Source: Pachypanchax playfairii (lineage: Eukaryota; Chordata; Actinopteri; Cyprinodontiformes; Aplocheilidae). From it: a DNA stretch of 64,000 bases. The notes under the pieces were generated by a model. It had not been told where the DNA came from. It searched no databases and worked only from the letters and a program-made list of their open reading frames with translations. A program made the translations under genes and the position numbers. Within the stretch, counting starts at the first letter, position 1. Each line of letters begins with the position of its first letter. Shown piece by piece: positions 21,720 to 33,950 of the stretch. The DNA lies in NCBI GenBank assembly GCA_006937955.1, contig SSNP01000010.1:563476-627475 (forward strand), written 5' to 3'.

Positions 21720-22075
21720 ACGATGCATCTTTGTTTGCATAATCCACTCAAGTGGATCCAGATCAGTCCCCAGAACAGGATCCCCATTTCTTTATCAGTT
21801 TGTTCAGACTTTGTTCTTTACGTCACTTGCTCTGATGCCCAACAGGTGACTGCAGATGTGATCACACTATCCACAACAGACTTATAAAATATCTTCAACA
21901 TCCTACTGCAAACGTTGAAGGATCTAAACTTCCTGAGGAAGTACAGTCTGCTCTGTCTCTTCCTTAAAAACAACATCACTGTGTCTCCAGTTCAGTCTGT
22001 TGTCCAGGTGAACACCTGGTATTTATACTCCTCCACCACCTCCACTTCTTCTCCCATGATGGAAATTGGTTTTGA
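21720..22075 (-). pseudogene. LINE reverse transcriptase fragment (C-terminal/thumb region)
   Basis: Minus-strand pieces read GEEVEVVEEYKY, LYFLRKFRSFNVCS and MLKIFYKSVVDSVITSAVTC, which match the segment after the RT catalytic core in fish non-LTR elements (CR1/L2/Rex1-like). Frameshifts and stops separate the pieces. The catalytic YADD box is not present here. Confidence 0.6.
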
Positions 22076-22361
22076 CTGTAATGCGTGTTTGTTTGCAAAC
22101 GTCAAATGCATCACAATGAGAATAACAATATTTAATAAATACATTTGTAAGTGACCAAGATGTCTAGCAAGCAGGATGCCCCAGTGTTTTTCCAGCAACA
22201 GGACTTCTGTGACATAGACAAGACAGGTTAGTTTCAGTTGTACCAAACAGAGGTGTGGAATTAATGACTGACTGAAGATGAGCATGGCAAGAAGGAGGAT
22301 GACCACTGGAGAAGACACACCATTGCAGGATGTAGGAGAGGTGAGTAGCAACAGATAGATA

Positions 22362-23881
22362 CAGTGGGGCAAAAAAGTATTTAGTCAGCCACCAATTGTG
22401 TAAGTTCTCCCACTTAAAAAGATCAGAGAGGCCTGTAATTTTCATCATAGGTATACCTCAACTATGAGAGACAAAATGAGGAAAAAAAATCCAGAAAGTC
22501 ACATTGTCTGATTTTTAAAGAATTTATTTGCAAATTATGGTGGAAAATAAGTATTTGGTCACCTACAAACAAGTAAGATTTCTGGCTTTCACAGACCTGT
22601 AACTTCTTTAAGAGGCTCCTCGGTCCTCCACTCATTACCTGTATTAATGGCACCTGTGTGAACTCGTTATCAGTATAAAAGACACCTGTCCACAACCTCA
22701 AACAGTCACGCTCCAAACTCCACTATGGCCAAGACCAAAGAGCTGTCAAAGGACACCAGAAACAAAATTGTAGACCTTCACCAGGCTGGGAAGACTGAAT
22801 CTGCAATAGGTAAGCAGCTTGGTGTGAAGAAATCAACTGTGGGAGCAATTATTAGAAAATGAAAGACATACAAGACCACTGATAATCTCCCTCGATCTGG
22901 GGCTCCACGCAAGATCTCACCCCGTGGGGTCAAAATGATCACAAGAACGGTGAGCAAAAATCCCAGAACCACACGGAGGGACCTAGTGAATGACCTGCAG
23001 AGAGCTGGGACCAAAGTAACAAAGGCTACCATCAGTAACACACTACGCCGCCAGGGACTCAAATCCTGCAGTGCCAGACGTGAACATCATATGGTCAGAT
23101 GAAACCAAAATAGAACTTTTTGGTAGAAACTCAACTTGTCGTGTTTGGAGGGGAAAGAATGCTGAGTTGGATCCAAAGAACACCATACCTACTGTAAAGC
23201 ATGGGGGTGGAAACATCATGCTTTGGGGCTGTTTTTCTGCAAGGGGACCAGGACGACTGATCCGTGTAAAGGAAAGAATGAATGGGGCCATGTATCGTAA
23301 GATTTTGAGTGAAAACCTCCTTCCATCAGCAAGGGCATTGAAATTGAAACATGGCTGGGTCTTTCAGCATGACAATGATCCCAAACACACCGCCCGGGCA
23401 ACGAAGGAGTGGCTTCGTAAGAAGCATTTCAAGGTCCTGGAGTGACCTAGCCAGTCTCCAGATCTCAACCCCATAGAAAATCTCTGGAGGGAGTTGAAAG
23501 TCCGTGTTGCTCAGTGTCAGCCCCAAAACATCACTGCTCTAGAGGAGATCTGCATGGAGGAATGGGCCAAAATACCAGCAACAGTGTGTGAAAACCTTGT
23601 GAAGACTTACAGAAAACGTTTGACCTCTGTCATTGCCAACAAAGGCTATATAACAAAGTATTGAGATTAACTTTTGTTATTGACCAAATACTTATTTTCC
23701 ACCATAATTTGCAAATAAATTCTTTAAAAATCAGACAATGTGATTTTCTGGATTTTTTTTTCCTCATTTTGTCTCTCATAGTTGAGGTATACCTATGATG
23801 AAAATTACAGGCCAATCTGATCTTTTTAAGTGGGAGAACTTACACAATTGGTGGCTGACTAAATACTTTTTTGCCCCACTG
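22362..23881 (+). mobile_element. Tc1/mariner transposon (Tc1-like, long TIRs)
   Basis: Ends CAGTGGGGCAAAAAAGTATT in both orientations, with inverted repeats of about 200 bp that each hold inner repeats near AAATAAGTATTTGGTC. TA dinucleotides flank it (22360-22361, 23882-23883). The 1520-bp size is close to full length. It encodes a broken DD34E transposase. Confidence 0.92.
22725..23664 (+). pseudogene. Tc1-like transposase, inactive
   Basis: The ATG at 22725 opens MAKTKELSKDTRNKIVDLHQ, the paired-like helix-turn-helix DNA-binding domain. TGA at 22860 stops it after 45 codons; downstream the same frame continues (TRRDLVNDLQRAGTKVTK). Around 23080 the text jumps from the second DNA-binding helix to the catalytic domain, implying an internal deletion of roughly 100 bases. 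Catalytic Asp in WSDETKIELF, Asp in QHDNDPKHTA and Glu in SPDLNPIENLW are all present, 34 residues between the last two. A second TGA lies at about 23443. Both stops sit where Trp is expected. Confidence 0.88.
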
Positions 23882-24450
23882 TATGTGTCCAGGTTCTGGA
23901 GGAGGTGGTGAATATTTGAATCCAGCAGGGAGACATGAGCCTGAGCTGTGTAGTAAGTGGTTAGCAGTAGCAGGCAGTGACAATACTGATAAGGGATGAA
24001 GCAGAGGGGTTCTCCAGATAATGAAAACAGAGTTCATCCACCAGTAATTCAACATAAAATGAGAAAATCCAGTCCACAATCCTTCATTCAAATCTAATAA
24101 ACGGGCAAACTGTCAAAACCTCGGACAGCTCAGTTCTCACTTACAGATCAATGGTGTACAGACGGGTGGCGTTGAGGAGATCCAAATCTGGTCATAAATC
24201 GGGTGATCTGATTTCCAAAACACAATTTGAGAAAGGCAGAAGGCAAAGTTGGAAATGGTCATACACTCTAGAATACAAACTCTTAACAGACTGAGGAGCA
24301 CAGGTTGGCAACAATGGGTATGTGACTAACTGCTGACTTGCTTCTGCTCTCACTGCTTATAAAGGTAATGAAACAGGTGATCACACAGACTGATTACAAG
24401 AGAAGCAGGTGATTGCAAAGGCAGCTGATTACAGGAGCAACAGGACAGAG

Positions 24451-25064
24451 ATGGTGAGTGAACAGAAACATGCTGCTCGTCCTAAAATCCACAGTCGTCT
24501 TCTTTGTCTTGTTCACATCCAAGATAAGGTGATTGTTTTCACACCAGACCACAAAGTGTTCTCTGTACTCAGTCTCTGGTCCATCTCTGATCCACCAACA
24601 ACTGCAGAGTCATCAGAGTATTTCTGCAGATGACAAGACTCTGGAGCTTTCTCAGACACAACTCAGTAAAACACTTAAAAACACAAAAATACTCTGGCTG
24701 GGTCCTCCATTAGCAGTTCAAGTAAGTCCGTTCATTTGCAAGAGATCTCATGTTCCCCATTATGATGTGCGGAAGAGATGGTTTATTATTCCTGTTTCTT
24801 TCTCTCTGCTTTGCTCTTGCTCTTTAACTCATCTGGGATTTGAAGTCTCAATTTGGGTGTTATTTGAGACTTTAAAATGTCCATCAGATGCATCATACTA
24901 GGAGGCAAAATGTTATGTAGTGACAGTCAAATTTTTGCAGGGAACACAACACTGGATTGAAAAAATAATGAGTGGTTTTTAATACGAGAATGAAAAAAAA
25001 CAAAGACTAAACCAACTGGTCAGGGTCAGTTACTTTGAGTGTGTTACGGTGATGAGACTTACCA
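24451..25064. other. No gene recognised
   Basis: Motif-free sequence; the 122-codon frame 24533-24901 is not recognisable. Confidence 0.45.
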
Positions 25065-25590
25065 TACCATACCGAGTTTATTTATAAAGCACATTTATAC
25101 AAGGCCGAGGCCGACCAAAGTGCTGTACAATGGAGAACAAAATAGAGGTAAAACAGTCAGTGTAAAACCAAAACACACAAATCAAAGATAAAAGTAGTAC
25201 AATAAAATCAACAAATTAAAACAAAACATACTAATAAAACCGCTAACACTTAAAAGCCAGAGAGTAAAAATGAGCCTTCAGGTGGGATTTAAAAACAGAG
25301 AGAGAGGGGGCAATCCTCACTGCCAGGGGGAGTTCATTCCAGAGACGAGGCGCACATATTGAAAATGCACGTTCTCCTCATGACCTCATCTTTCCCCTTG
25401 GGACATGTAACAGGCAGAGGTCCACTGACCGGAGAGCACTCCCTGATACGTAGGATTGTACCAGCTGGGCCAAGTACTGAGGTGTGTTAAAATAAAGTGA
25501 TTTAAAAACAAAGAGCAAAAATTTTAAATGGATGCGGTAACGCACTGGGAGCCAGTGCAGATGAGCCAAACTTCTTGCATGTGTAAAAGA
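25065..25590 (-). pseudogene. L2/CR1-type LINE 3' end
   Basis: On the minus strand, 25378-25569 reads AHLHWLPVRYRIHLKFLLFV and a run of Leu-rich sequence, the conserved C-terminal block of L2/CR1 LINE ORF2. The remainder (25065-25377) is a 3' tail including TTATTTATAAAGCACATTTA, common in fish LINE tails. All catalytic RT motifs are missing. Confidence 0.65.
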
Positions 25591-26809
25591 TTCTAAACCT
25601 GGAATCAGGGAACTTTGGGTGAAATATGCTTTTTTCCATTTTGAACAATCTAATATGCATCATACTGTGCAGGAAAAAGACTTGGAATTAAAAAGAATAA
25701 AACACCTTATTTCCATATGAAATCAAATCACAGCTATTCAGTGTGAATATAACATGAACATTCTGATTTTTGAAAAAAGAGGCTGTAACCACAAGTACTT
25801 CAATTTATACATTTTGTACAATACAATGGCTTTGACTATCCTGTTTTAACAGATGAAAAGCAAAATCCCAGAGGAAGAAGCTGTGCCCACTCATTGATGA
25901 ATACAAGAAAAATGGTGCATGAAGAGAACAGACTTTATTTTTCAATCTACAAGCTGAAAGGAAGAGACAGCTTAATGTGAAATGTGTAGATGTTGCTGAA
26001 AGCAGTGATCTTAAAGCACAAGCCATGGGGAAACAATCACATGAGTGATAAGAAGTCAGCAGACCTGAGACACTTCAGCATGTTCTACCTCACTGGAGGA
26101 AAATGTAAAAATGACGTTTCAAAGCCTTGACTTTGGTTTCTTTAGTCTTTTACTTCTGTTTTTGCCAGAAGGGAAGCCATTTCATGCTTGGCATAACAGA
26201 GTCAGTATGTTTTTATTATAAGATTATTATAAGATTATATTATTAATATTGTTATTATATTATTACAGACCTCAGTGGTTGTACAAAAACACAGTTTTGG
26301 ATCATTCCACACAATTAGTCAGAAACAAAGAAAGCACTGCATATTAAGAGCTTTTAGGCAATAATCTTCACCTTTTTGGTTTCTGTGCACCACCAAACAT
26401 GTTTGGAATGAAAAAAGCCAAAATTAGAGTTTCTATTTAACTGTATGGTAAACACTATGAAGTACTGGTGACCTGTCCAAGGTGAAAGTTGTCTCTCAAA
26501 CATAGATGGATGCTCAACAGAATGGCAGCAATGTGGTGGGTACAGAGGCCAGTGGTTAATCCTGACTGATATTAGCTGTAAGCAGTGCCTGTCAAACCTT
26601 TACTTTTGATTACTTGTCAAAGTTTGATGTCTCACAATGAATGATGAAATTCAGGAAATGAAACAAGTATTTCCTTCTTCGCTGCACAAGATGAAAAACA
26701 TTCATAGTTAGCTGAGCGTTTAAGTAATTGCCTTTTTATATCTTTGAATGAGCAATATATGTGGTGTTTTATTTAGAGCTAGAAGACATTGCAATCTGTT
26801 GTTTTACAT
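25591..26809. other. No gene recognised
   Basis: AT-rich with a (TTATTA)-like stretch near 26220-26270. Nothing supportable. Confidence 0.45.
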
Positions 26810-27840
26810 TAAGCCATGGTCACAAAGACCCATATGAACAATGTGTCAGGTTCTCAGCTGTTGGTGTATGGTGTTTGTTTTTGGATGGACTAACCTCTCA
26901 TTGCAGGGCGTGGCAGCAGCTGATCAGTGGTTCCAGGTGCGGCTCGTTACCCAGCCCTCTGTGGTTGGGTATTTAAGCAGAGGAGGAACTGGAGACAGAC
27001 GCCAGTTTGTTATAGCACTTACTGTGGTAACGTGTGGCCTGACTAGTTAAGACTAGTTAAACGTCTGATTACAGCTTCTGATATTAGAGTACTTACCTGA
27101 TCCTTTCCTCCTCGTGTCCTAGTCCTTGTCCTGGTCCTGAGCGCCTCCTTTGTGCTGGCCGTCTGCCGCGCCATCCGGAGGGCTCCTGGTTCCGTCGTGG
27201 TCTGGCACGACCGTCTCCTTCTCCCTGGCCCTGGTCTGTCTCTGGTCCTCTCTGAATCTCCCGCACCTGTCCTGGTCAGAACAACAACCTCGCTGTCACC
27301 CCTGCTTCACCTGGACTCCTGGAAACAAACTCTCTACCCTGGATTATCTGTACCATCATCACCCTCTGGAGAAACACCACCACCACTGCTGGTTCCTCAG
27401 TCTCTCCTCCTCGCACTGCCTGCCTTCCCGCACTGTAAGTTCTGTGAGCACACTCCCCACGCACCACAACCTGTACCATCCTCATATGTATATCAACTTG
27501 TCACTAGCTTGTCTCTCCTCCACGATCAGATCTCCTCCCACGCCGCTCCAGCCCCGGATCTCCAGACCTGTCGCAATATCTCTGTTTGTTGTTCATCACC
27601 TGCACTGTAAATATTAAACACTGTTACACTGACTACGAGACTCCTGTGTGTGTGTGCCTGAAGTTCTGGGTCTACATCAGAATTCGCGACTAACCTCCAG
27701 GCATGACACAATGAGTTTCTACGAATCTGCCATTTCCTACAAATTCTGGAGGCAGGAAGTTGGTACAGATGTCGTATGAGCAACTCGAATTCTGTGATTT
27801 TTCTGCTGTACGCTGGCAGCAGAGTTCTTACTCAGTCATT
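26810..27840 (+). repeat. Unclassified repeat, copy B, split by a solo LTR
   Basis: The left piece (26810-26841) and right piece (27709-27840) together match 20675-20890. The LTR between them is therefore a later insertion. Confidence 0.5.
26842..27708 (+). mobile_element. Solo LTR of the 11-17 kb Gypsy family
   Basis: Starts TGTCAGGTTCTCAGC and ends CATGACA, in sense orientation on the plus strand; it is the diverged reverse complement of the LTRs at 11245 and 16422. A TATTTAA box (near 26970) and ATTAAA signal (near 27613) are kept. The right flank is CAATG; the left flank shows CAA directly before TGTCA, so the duplication may be CAATG with two bases lost. No internal coding sequence follows: LTR-LTR recombination is the usual cause. 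Confidence 0.85.
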
Positions 27841-28311
27841 GGGTTGGCTCATCATCCTCTATCCTGCCTCCAGTATATGTGTTCCCAGATACTGCTGGGC
27901 ACAACCCTCCCTGTCAACAATAAAATGGTTTACTTACCTTTTGAAAAGATGTTGGGTTTGTTCTTGGGTCCACATTCCAATAAAATCATGATAATTACAC
28001 CTTTTAGTTTACTAGACATTGGTTTATACTCTATAACATATAAGCATTTTTTTAAAATATCTTATACCATATTACCCTGCCAACGCAATTTGCCATCAAT
28101 TGCACCCGGTCATCTCACAGCAGACACTTTGGACTCTGTGTACACACGTGTCACATCAATTCATTTGGCTTGGTCAAGAGAAGTGTACTATCATGTGAAC
28201 AGGAAATTTTGGGTTACCATGGAAATGGAATCCATTGATAACTGCACCCTTATTGCAATACTTTGTAATATCGGAAATCATGATTCCCAATACACTGCTA
28301 TACCAGTTTAA
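27760..28311 (+). other. 183-codon unrecognised reading frame
   Basis: Runs from within repeat copy B into unique AT-rich DNA. Contains hydrophobic stretches but no family motif, and no promoter or splice context. Probably chance. Confidence 0.15.
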
Positions 28312-29571
28312 CTCATGCTGTCTTACATCACATGTGCAGCACTTGTCAGCTTTACCACAAGTTTGTGTCAGAATAATGCAGCTTTCTCACTGACTGAGGC
28401 GCTCTCTCTCATGCACAGTGACATGCCCTTTAAAATCTCTTCAGAAAAGTTATAGTTTCTACGTTGCAGTTTTCCCTGTGAGATGTAAATTTGGAGACAG
28501 AACAAAATTGATATAGTTTTCAGGAAAGATTGTGTTCTTGATGGAATAAGACCAAAACTCAAGCCAAAGCTAGAAGTACTATCTTTAAGTATGAAACAGA
28601 ACCAAAACTCCACTAAAATGTTTGTTACTATTAACATTTTACTTGTTTTCTACAGTTTCCAGCAGTAGGTTCTTTCTGTTTAATGCAGATTTTACAGTTT
28701 TACTCTGTTTCAATCAAATTTGTGAATTCTGTTCTGCAGCAGTGTAAGTAGATTTTCTTCAAGTACAGCCAATAGCAGATGTCAGAGCTGTGTCTTACTT
28801 GTATGTATCTGTGTGTGTGTGCATATCTCTGTATGTGTTGGCTTTCAAAAGATGCCTGCTGTTTCTCCACGGCTCCTGATGGCACTCAGCCTGGCCTGCC
28901 TGGATATAAGCACCGGATTGTCTGTCTGCATATCTGTTTCTGTAAGCTCGTTTGTGTGGGGGGGAGTAAATCGTCTCACTGTCTTGATTCTTGTCTCTAT
29001 CTGCTTGTGTTTGTCATTGTGCTTCTTCTACTTTTCTGTGTACAAGTTTAGTTTGGATGTCTTCCAGCCATGATGCCTGCATGTCTGCACTCTTTAGAGT
29101 TTATCCTCCAAATTCATGCTTTTGCACATTTTACATTTTTCATATTGCTTTTTTGTTTGTTTTTTTAAGCATCTTACAATAGTCCACCTGTCGATATAAT
29201 TACTGTAGACAAAGGAATGTTGTTCAGAAGCCACCAGGACACAATAAGCCCCCTAGTGGCTGGCTGCAGCACAAGTTTAATCCATGATGGTTTAAAAAAC
29301 AAATTGATTTCTTTTCACAGCTTCTATAAAATATAAATTTACAATATGCCTTTTTTTGTTTTCATGCTTTCAAAATACTATGAATGTGTTTATGTGAGTC
29401 GGTGGGACTTGCAGACTTATTTCTATAGGCAAACGGTCCAAAAATACAACATGGCATGAACAATCTTTTGGCATCACTTTTAACAAGATTATAATTTTTA
29501 ATAATTGTGGGTAAAGATTAAAGAGCTACTTATGAACAGTGTTCATTTTAAAAATACATTTTAATTTAGTC
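28312..29571. other. No gene recognised
   Basis: A TG-rich patch near 28800-28990 gives hydrophobic chance ORFs. Nothing supportable. Confidence 0.45.
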
Positions 29572-29575
29572 TTAA

Positions 29576-30120
29576 AAGGTACAATGTGTAAGAATTAGGC
29601 CTTGTTGTCAAATCCGAGTTCCACATTTCATGTAGAAAAAAAAAGTCCACTCTCAACCACTCACCCCCTCCCATCCCTGATTTTTTTGTTGAGTTGCCAG
29701 TTCTGATTTTGATCCTCGTTTAGTTTCTCTTGTATTTGTTCAATCTTTGGGAATGTCTGAAGGTCTATTTGTTCAGGGTTGAGTTTTCCAGAGTGCATTT
29801 GAACGCCCCATCACATGCAGCTCGGCTGTTTAGTTGGAAGGATGTGGTGGTTTCTTACTTTTTGCTGCTGCTCGTTGTAGAATTACAGCTGCTTGTGTTG
29901 AAGACTTGGCAGCCTTGCAGACTCACATGTGATTCGTTATGGAAGCAGGAAGTCTGGACGTGTAAACAATGATTATGGTCCGGGCTAACTTTTTTAAAAT
30001 AACAGATCTCAGCTGGCTGGATGGTCGCTAGTTTCTGTTACAATATAACATTATTGTCAACATTGGTGGGACATTAGACTGTTGTGAGTATTTCACTGTA
30101 AAATTCTTACAAACTGTACC
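29576..30120. mobile_element. TTAA-flanked MITE (GGTACA TIR)
   Basis: The left end GGTACAATGTGTAAGAATT and the inverted right end GGTACAGTTTGTAAGAATT match at nearly all positions. TTAA lies just outside both (29572-29575, 30121-30124), as in piggyBac-type insertion. The interior is non-coding. Confidence 0.6.
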
Positions 30121-30219
30121 TTAAATCTTCTGACTAAAATTAAGTTTAGTTTTAGTCCAATTTTAGTTGACTAAAATACAAAAAACTTTTTCTAATGCAA
30201 TAATTTTCTATTTCTTTAA

Positions 30220-30806
30220 AGAGGCCCTTCATTAAAAACAGTTTTTCTGAGGTTTCTGTTGAATATTTTAGCTCCACAGGTGTTCTTACCTTTACAGTGG
30301 GTGTGAAAACAGGTCAACAACTTCTCTTTCAGTTTTAATCTCTCAAACTACACAGGTGGTGATAACACGAGTCTGAGTTCTCCTGAGTCTGAATGGCCTG
30401 TATCTGGTTCATCACAACTCCTTTTTTCGTTAGTATTTGGCAGCTCCCGCAATTGAAACCACGCCTAGCATGCTGCTGGCTAAAAGCTGTTAGCATAAGA
30501 CGTAGCAAACAGGAAGACACGACGTCTGACGTTGCCATGCACAACGGGGCAGGAAACAGTATACCTTGCTCTGATAGGCCAGTTTGTTAGCCAATCTGAG
30601 TCCAGCAAATTTGAATAATGAATATGAACGACCTGCTGCCTGAAGCAGCCTGACGAAAGGAACCAGAACCATCGAATTTTAATGTAGACAGATTGAAAGG
30701 TCTGTTAAGGGTTTCCTGACGTTTTTTAGATGTAAAATGTGTGATATTACTTGTTAATACTAAAGAAATAACTACAAAGTCCTGAAATTTGTATGACATG
30801 GCCTCT
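30220..30806. mobile_element. TTAA-flanked MITE, AGAGGCC family, copy 1
   Basis: Ends AGAGGCC...GGCCTCT sit between TTAA tetramers (30216-30219 and 30807-30810). The symmetric end including flank is TTTCTTTAAAGAGGCC. The interior is shared, in opposite orientation, with 47204-47745 and in part with 44287-44410. Contains a short CpG-rich block with CGACGTCTGACGTTGCCATG. Confidence 0.75.
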
Positions 30807-30810
30807 TTAA

Positions 30811-32720
30811 AGAAAATTGCCAAAACATCTACTTGGAACTGTAATTTAATATACAAGGCTTAAACCATGCTAACCACTACTCGTCAGATGTAACATGACT
30901 AGGAATAAATAACATTTAAATTACACAGTTCACACCTTATTTCAACACAGCTCTTCATATGTTTTTTTTTTTTAATTAAAAATCATTATATTGTCTGGTG
31001 AACTGTGACTTTCAATATTAAAAGAAAAATAATCTGTATAATTATTAAAAATGTTTTTTTTTCTGCAGTGTGTAAATAATAAGGGGAACATGTCAAGGGC
31101 TATAATCTTAATACACCTGTTTATTTTGTTGTTTTTTCCTAACATTAAAATAAGTAGCATCTAAAATTTAGTCGCGGTCAAAATTTATCCTGGCTTTCTT
31201 CATCTATTGCTAACATCCACGTTTTAGTGATCTTTAAGAAAATATTGGGGTGGCCATTCTGTAAATGCCATTTAAAGTTAGTTGTGTTCTTCCAACAAAA
31301 AGCTGCTCTGGCAATGAAGAAAACAAAGTGCAATGAATGCAAACGGGAAATGGGTTCTCACATTGTCTCATCGCAGACATTTCCTTCTCTTAACGTTGAT
31401 TTAGCTGTTGTTTTCCCGGGAGATTGTTCAAACGATCACTTAGCACTAGTTAGCTTCAGTTCAATGCTCAATAACACAGACTCTGATTGGTTCTCTTCTC
31501 TTGTAGTCCCGCCTATTCCATTAATTGAGTGGTGCTTTGTCTGTCCCTCGTATCTTTCCAGTCTTCCCATTGGATTTTCATCATTGGTCTTTTTTGCCTC
31601 ATCTTTTATTTGTAGACAAAAATTTTGATAATTTTTGTGACCGTCTTCGCCTTTATAGAATATTTTTTTTACATTTGTTCATGTTTTGTCAGTAAATATA
31701 TATTTGTGATGAAAGCGTGATGACAATATTTCATCAATAAAATTGACACTGCTTCTGAACTAGTCTTTCCTTATGAGAGCAGGGTAGTTTTCTTATTTAA
31801 TGTCTCTCATGTGTTTCTTTTTTGTTGCTCATCTCTCTGTTCTTTTTGCTGAATACTTTCACTTTTTCTTCCCTTTTGTCTATTTATAATGTATTTTCTT
31901 TGCTGTTAACGCTTTCTTTATTATTTCCCTGTGATGGATCAAGTTAAATGAGTGGAGGAAGCACAGAGGTTCTTCAAAAAAGGGGATGTTCTTTTATTTT
32001 TCCTTTCCCCAAAATATAATAAAAATAACTTGAGCTCATAAAAGAGGTAAACTAATCAAAAATGGAACTCAAACAAATGGTTAACTTAACTTCTCAACTG
32101 ACTAAACAACATAACTGACCTCACAGACAAAGACACACAGGGGTATATATACACTGGCTGATCAGACCATATGAAACAGATAGGGGTAACTAGACAAACA
32201 TTTACTAACTACAAAACAAACAAACTAATCAGTACAGTTGAGTTGTTAATGAAACTAAATAACATAAACATGTAAATCTAAATGTATAACTTCAAACTTA
32301 AATCTGTAACCAAACTCATAAGCAAATAAACAAGGAGAGTCATTAATCCACTCTTCCTGGAGGAGTTTGGTTGGTCCAATTAGCTCCTCCTGTATTTGGT
32401 GGAGTGGAGCCCTTCAGCCATGTTTGCCCGTCCAAGCTCTCCCAGGAAGCAGGAAGTGGAGGAACTCTCAGCACCGGTAAGAGAAAACACAAGTTAACTT
32501 CAACAAAATGGGTGAAACACAATAGTTAACTAAATGTGTGCACTTACAATTAGGACCAGTGTATCATTAACCAATAAATTTAATGAAATCAACTTACAAA
32601 CTAAAACAAAAGGTGCATGAGAGTTACCAACATTTACTGCTGTGTGGACATGGATGTGGCCATCACATTCCCTAAGTCTGTTTGCAATTCTTACCATGTT
32701 TTGTTTTGGCCAGATTTCTC
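30811..32720. other. No gene recognised
   Basis: The frame 31227-31628 (133 codons) has no motif. 31950-32520 is A-rich with repeated AACTAA-like motifs and could be an old retrotransposon piece; not classifiable. Confidence 0.4.
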
Positions 32721-32742
32721 TATATATATATATATATATATA
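32721..32742. repeat. (TA)n microsatellite, left part
   Basis: Alternating TA abutting the Tc1-type element. With 33954-34000 it forms one array split by the insertion. Confidence 0.85.
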
Positions 32743-33950
32743 CACTCACCGGTCACTTTATTAGGTACACCATGCTAGTAACGGGTTGGACCCCCTTTCG
32801 CCTTCAGAACTGCCTCAATTCTTCGTGGCATAGATTCAACAAGGTGCTGGAAGCATTCCTCAGAGAGTTTGGTCCATATTGACTTGATGGCATCACACAG
32901 TTGGTGCAGATTTGTCGGCTGCACATCCATGATGCGAATCTCCCGTTCCACCACATCACAAAGATGCTCTATTGGATTGAGATCTGGTGACTGTGGAGGC
33001 CATTTGAGTACAGTGAACTCATTGTCATGTTCAAGAAACCAGTCCGAGATGATTCCAGCTTTATGACATGGCGCATTATCCTGCTGAAAGTAGCCATCAG
33101 AAGTTGGGTACATTGTGGCCATAAAGGGATGGACATGGTCAGCAACAATACTCAGGTAGGCTCAGGTAACGATGCTCAATTGGTACCAAGGGGCCCAAAG
33201 AGTGCCAAGAAAATATTCCCCACACCATTACACCACCACCACCAGCCTGAACCGTTGATACAAGGCAGAATAGATCCATGCTTTCATGTTGTTGACGCCA
33301 AATTCTGACCCTACCATCCGAATGTCGCAGCAGAAATCGAGTCTCATCAGACCAGGCAACGTTTTTCCAATCTTCTATTGTCCAATTTCGATGAGCTTGT
33401 GCAAATTGTAGCCTCAGTTTCCTGTTCTTAGCTGAAAGGAGTGGCACCCGGCGTGGTCTTCTGCTGCTGTAGCCCATCTGCCTCAAAGTTCGACGTACTG
33501 TGCGTTCAGAGATGCTCTTCTGCCTACCTTGGTTGTAACGAGTGGTTATTTGAGTCACTGTTGCCTTTCTATCAGCTCGAACCAGTCTGGCCATTCTCCT
33601 CTGACCTCTGGCATCAACAAGGCATTTCCGCCCACAGAACTGCCGCTCACTGGATATTTTTTCTTTTTCGGACCATTCTCTGTAAACCCTAGAGATGGTT
33701 GTGCGTGAAAATCCCAGTAGATCAGCAGTTTCTGAAATACTCAGACCAGCCATTCTGGCACCAACAACCATGCCACGTTCAAAGTCACTCAAATCACCTT
33801 TCTTCCCCATACTGATGCTCGGTTTGAACGGCAGGAGATTGTCTTGACCATGTGTACATGCCTAAATGCACTGAGTTGCCGCCATGTGATTGGCTGATTA
33901 GAAATTAAGTGTTAACGAGCAGTTGGACAGGTGTGGACAGTGGCCGGTGA

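Larger units (their letters stand above)
22090..24450 (-). mobile_element. LTR-like block interrupted by a Tc1 element
   Basis: On the minus strand a TATAAGC box near 24356 is followed by a C/T-rich U5-like stretch. This continues on the far side of the Tc1 insertion (22362-23881) to an ATTAAATATTG poly(A)-like region near 22130. The two flanks read as one unit once the Tc1 is excluded. Outer ends are uncertain. Confidence 0.35.

Noticed and set aside
28813..29073. Hydrophobic, membrane-like small protein
   Set aside because: Produced by TG/CT-rich low-complexity DNA; three overlapping frames look equally hydrophobic.
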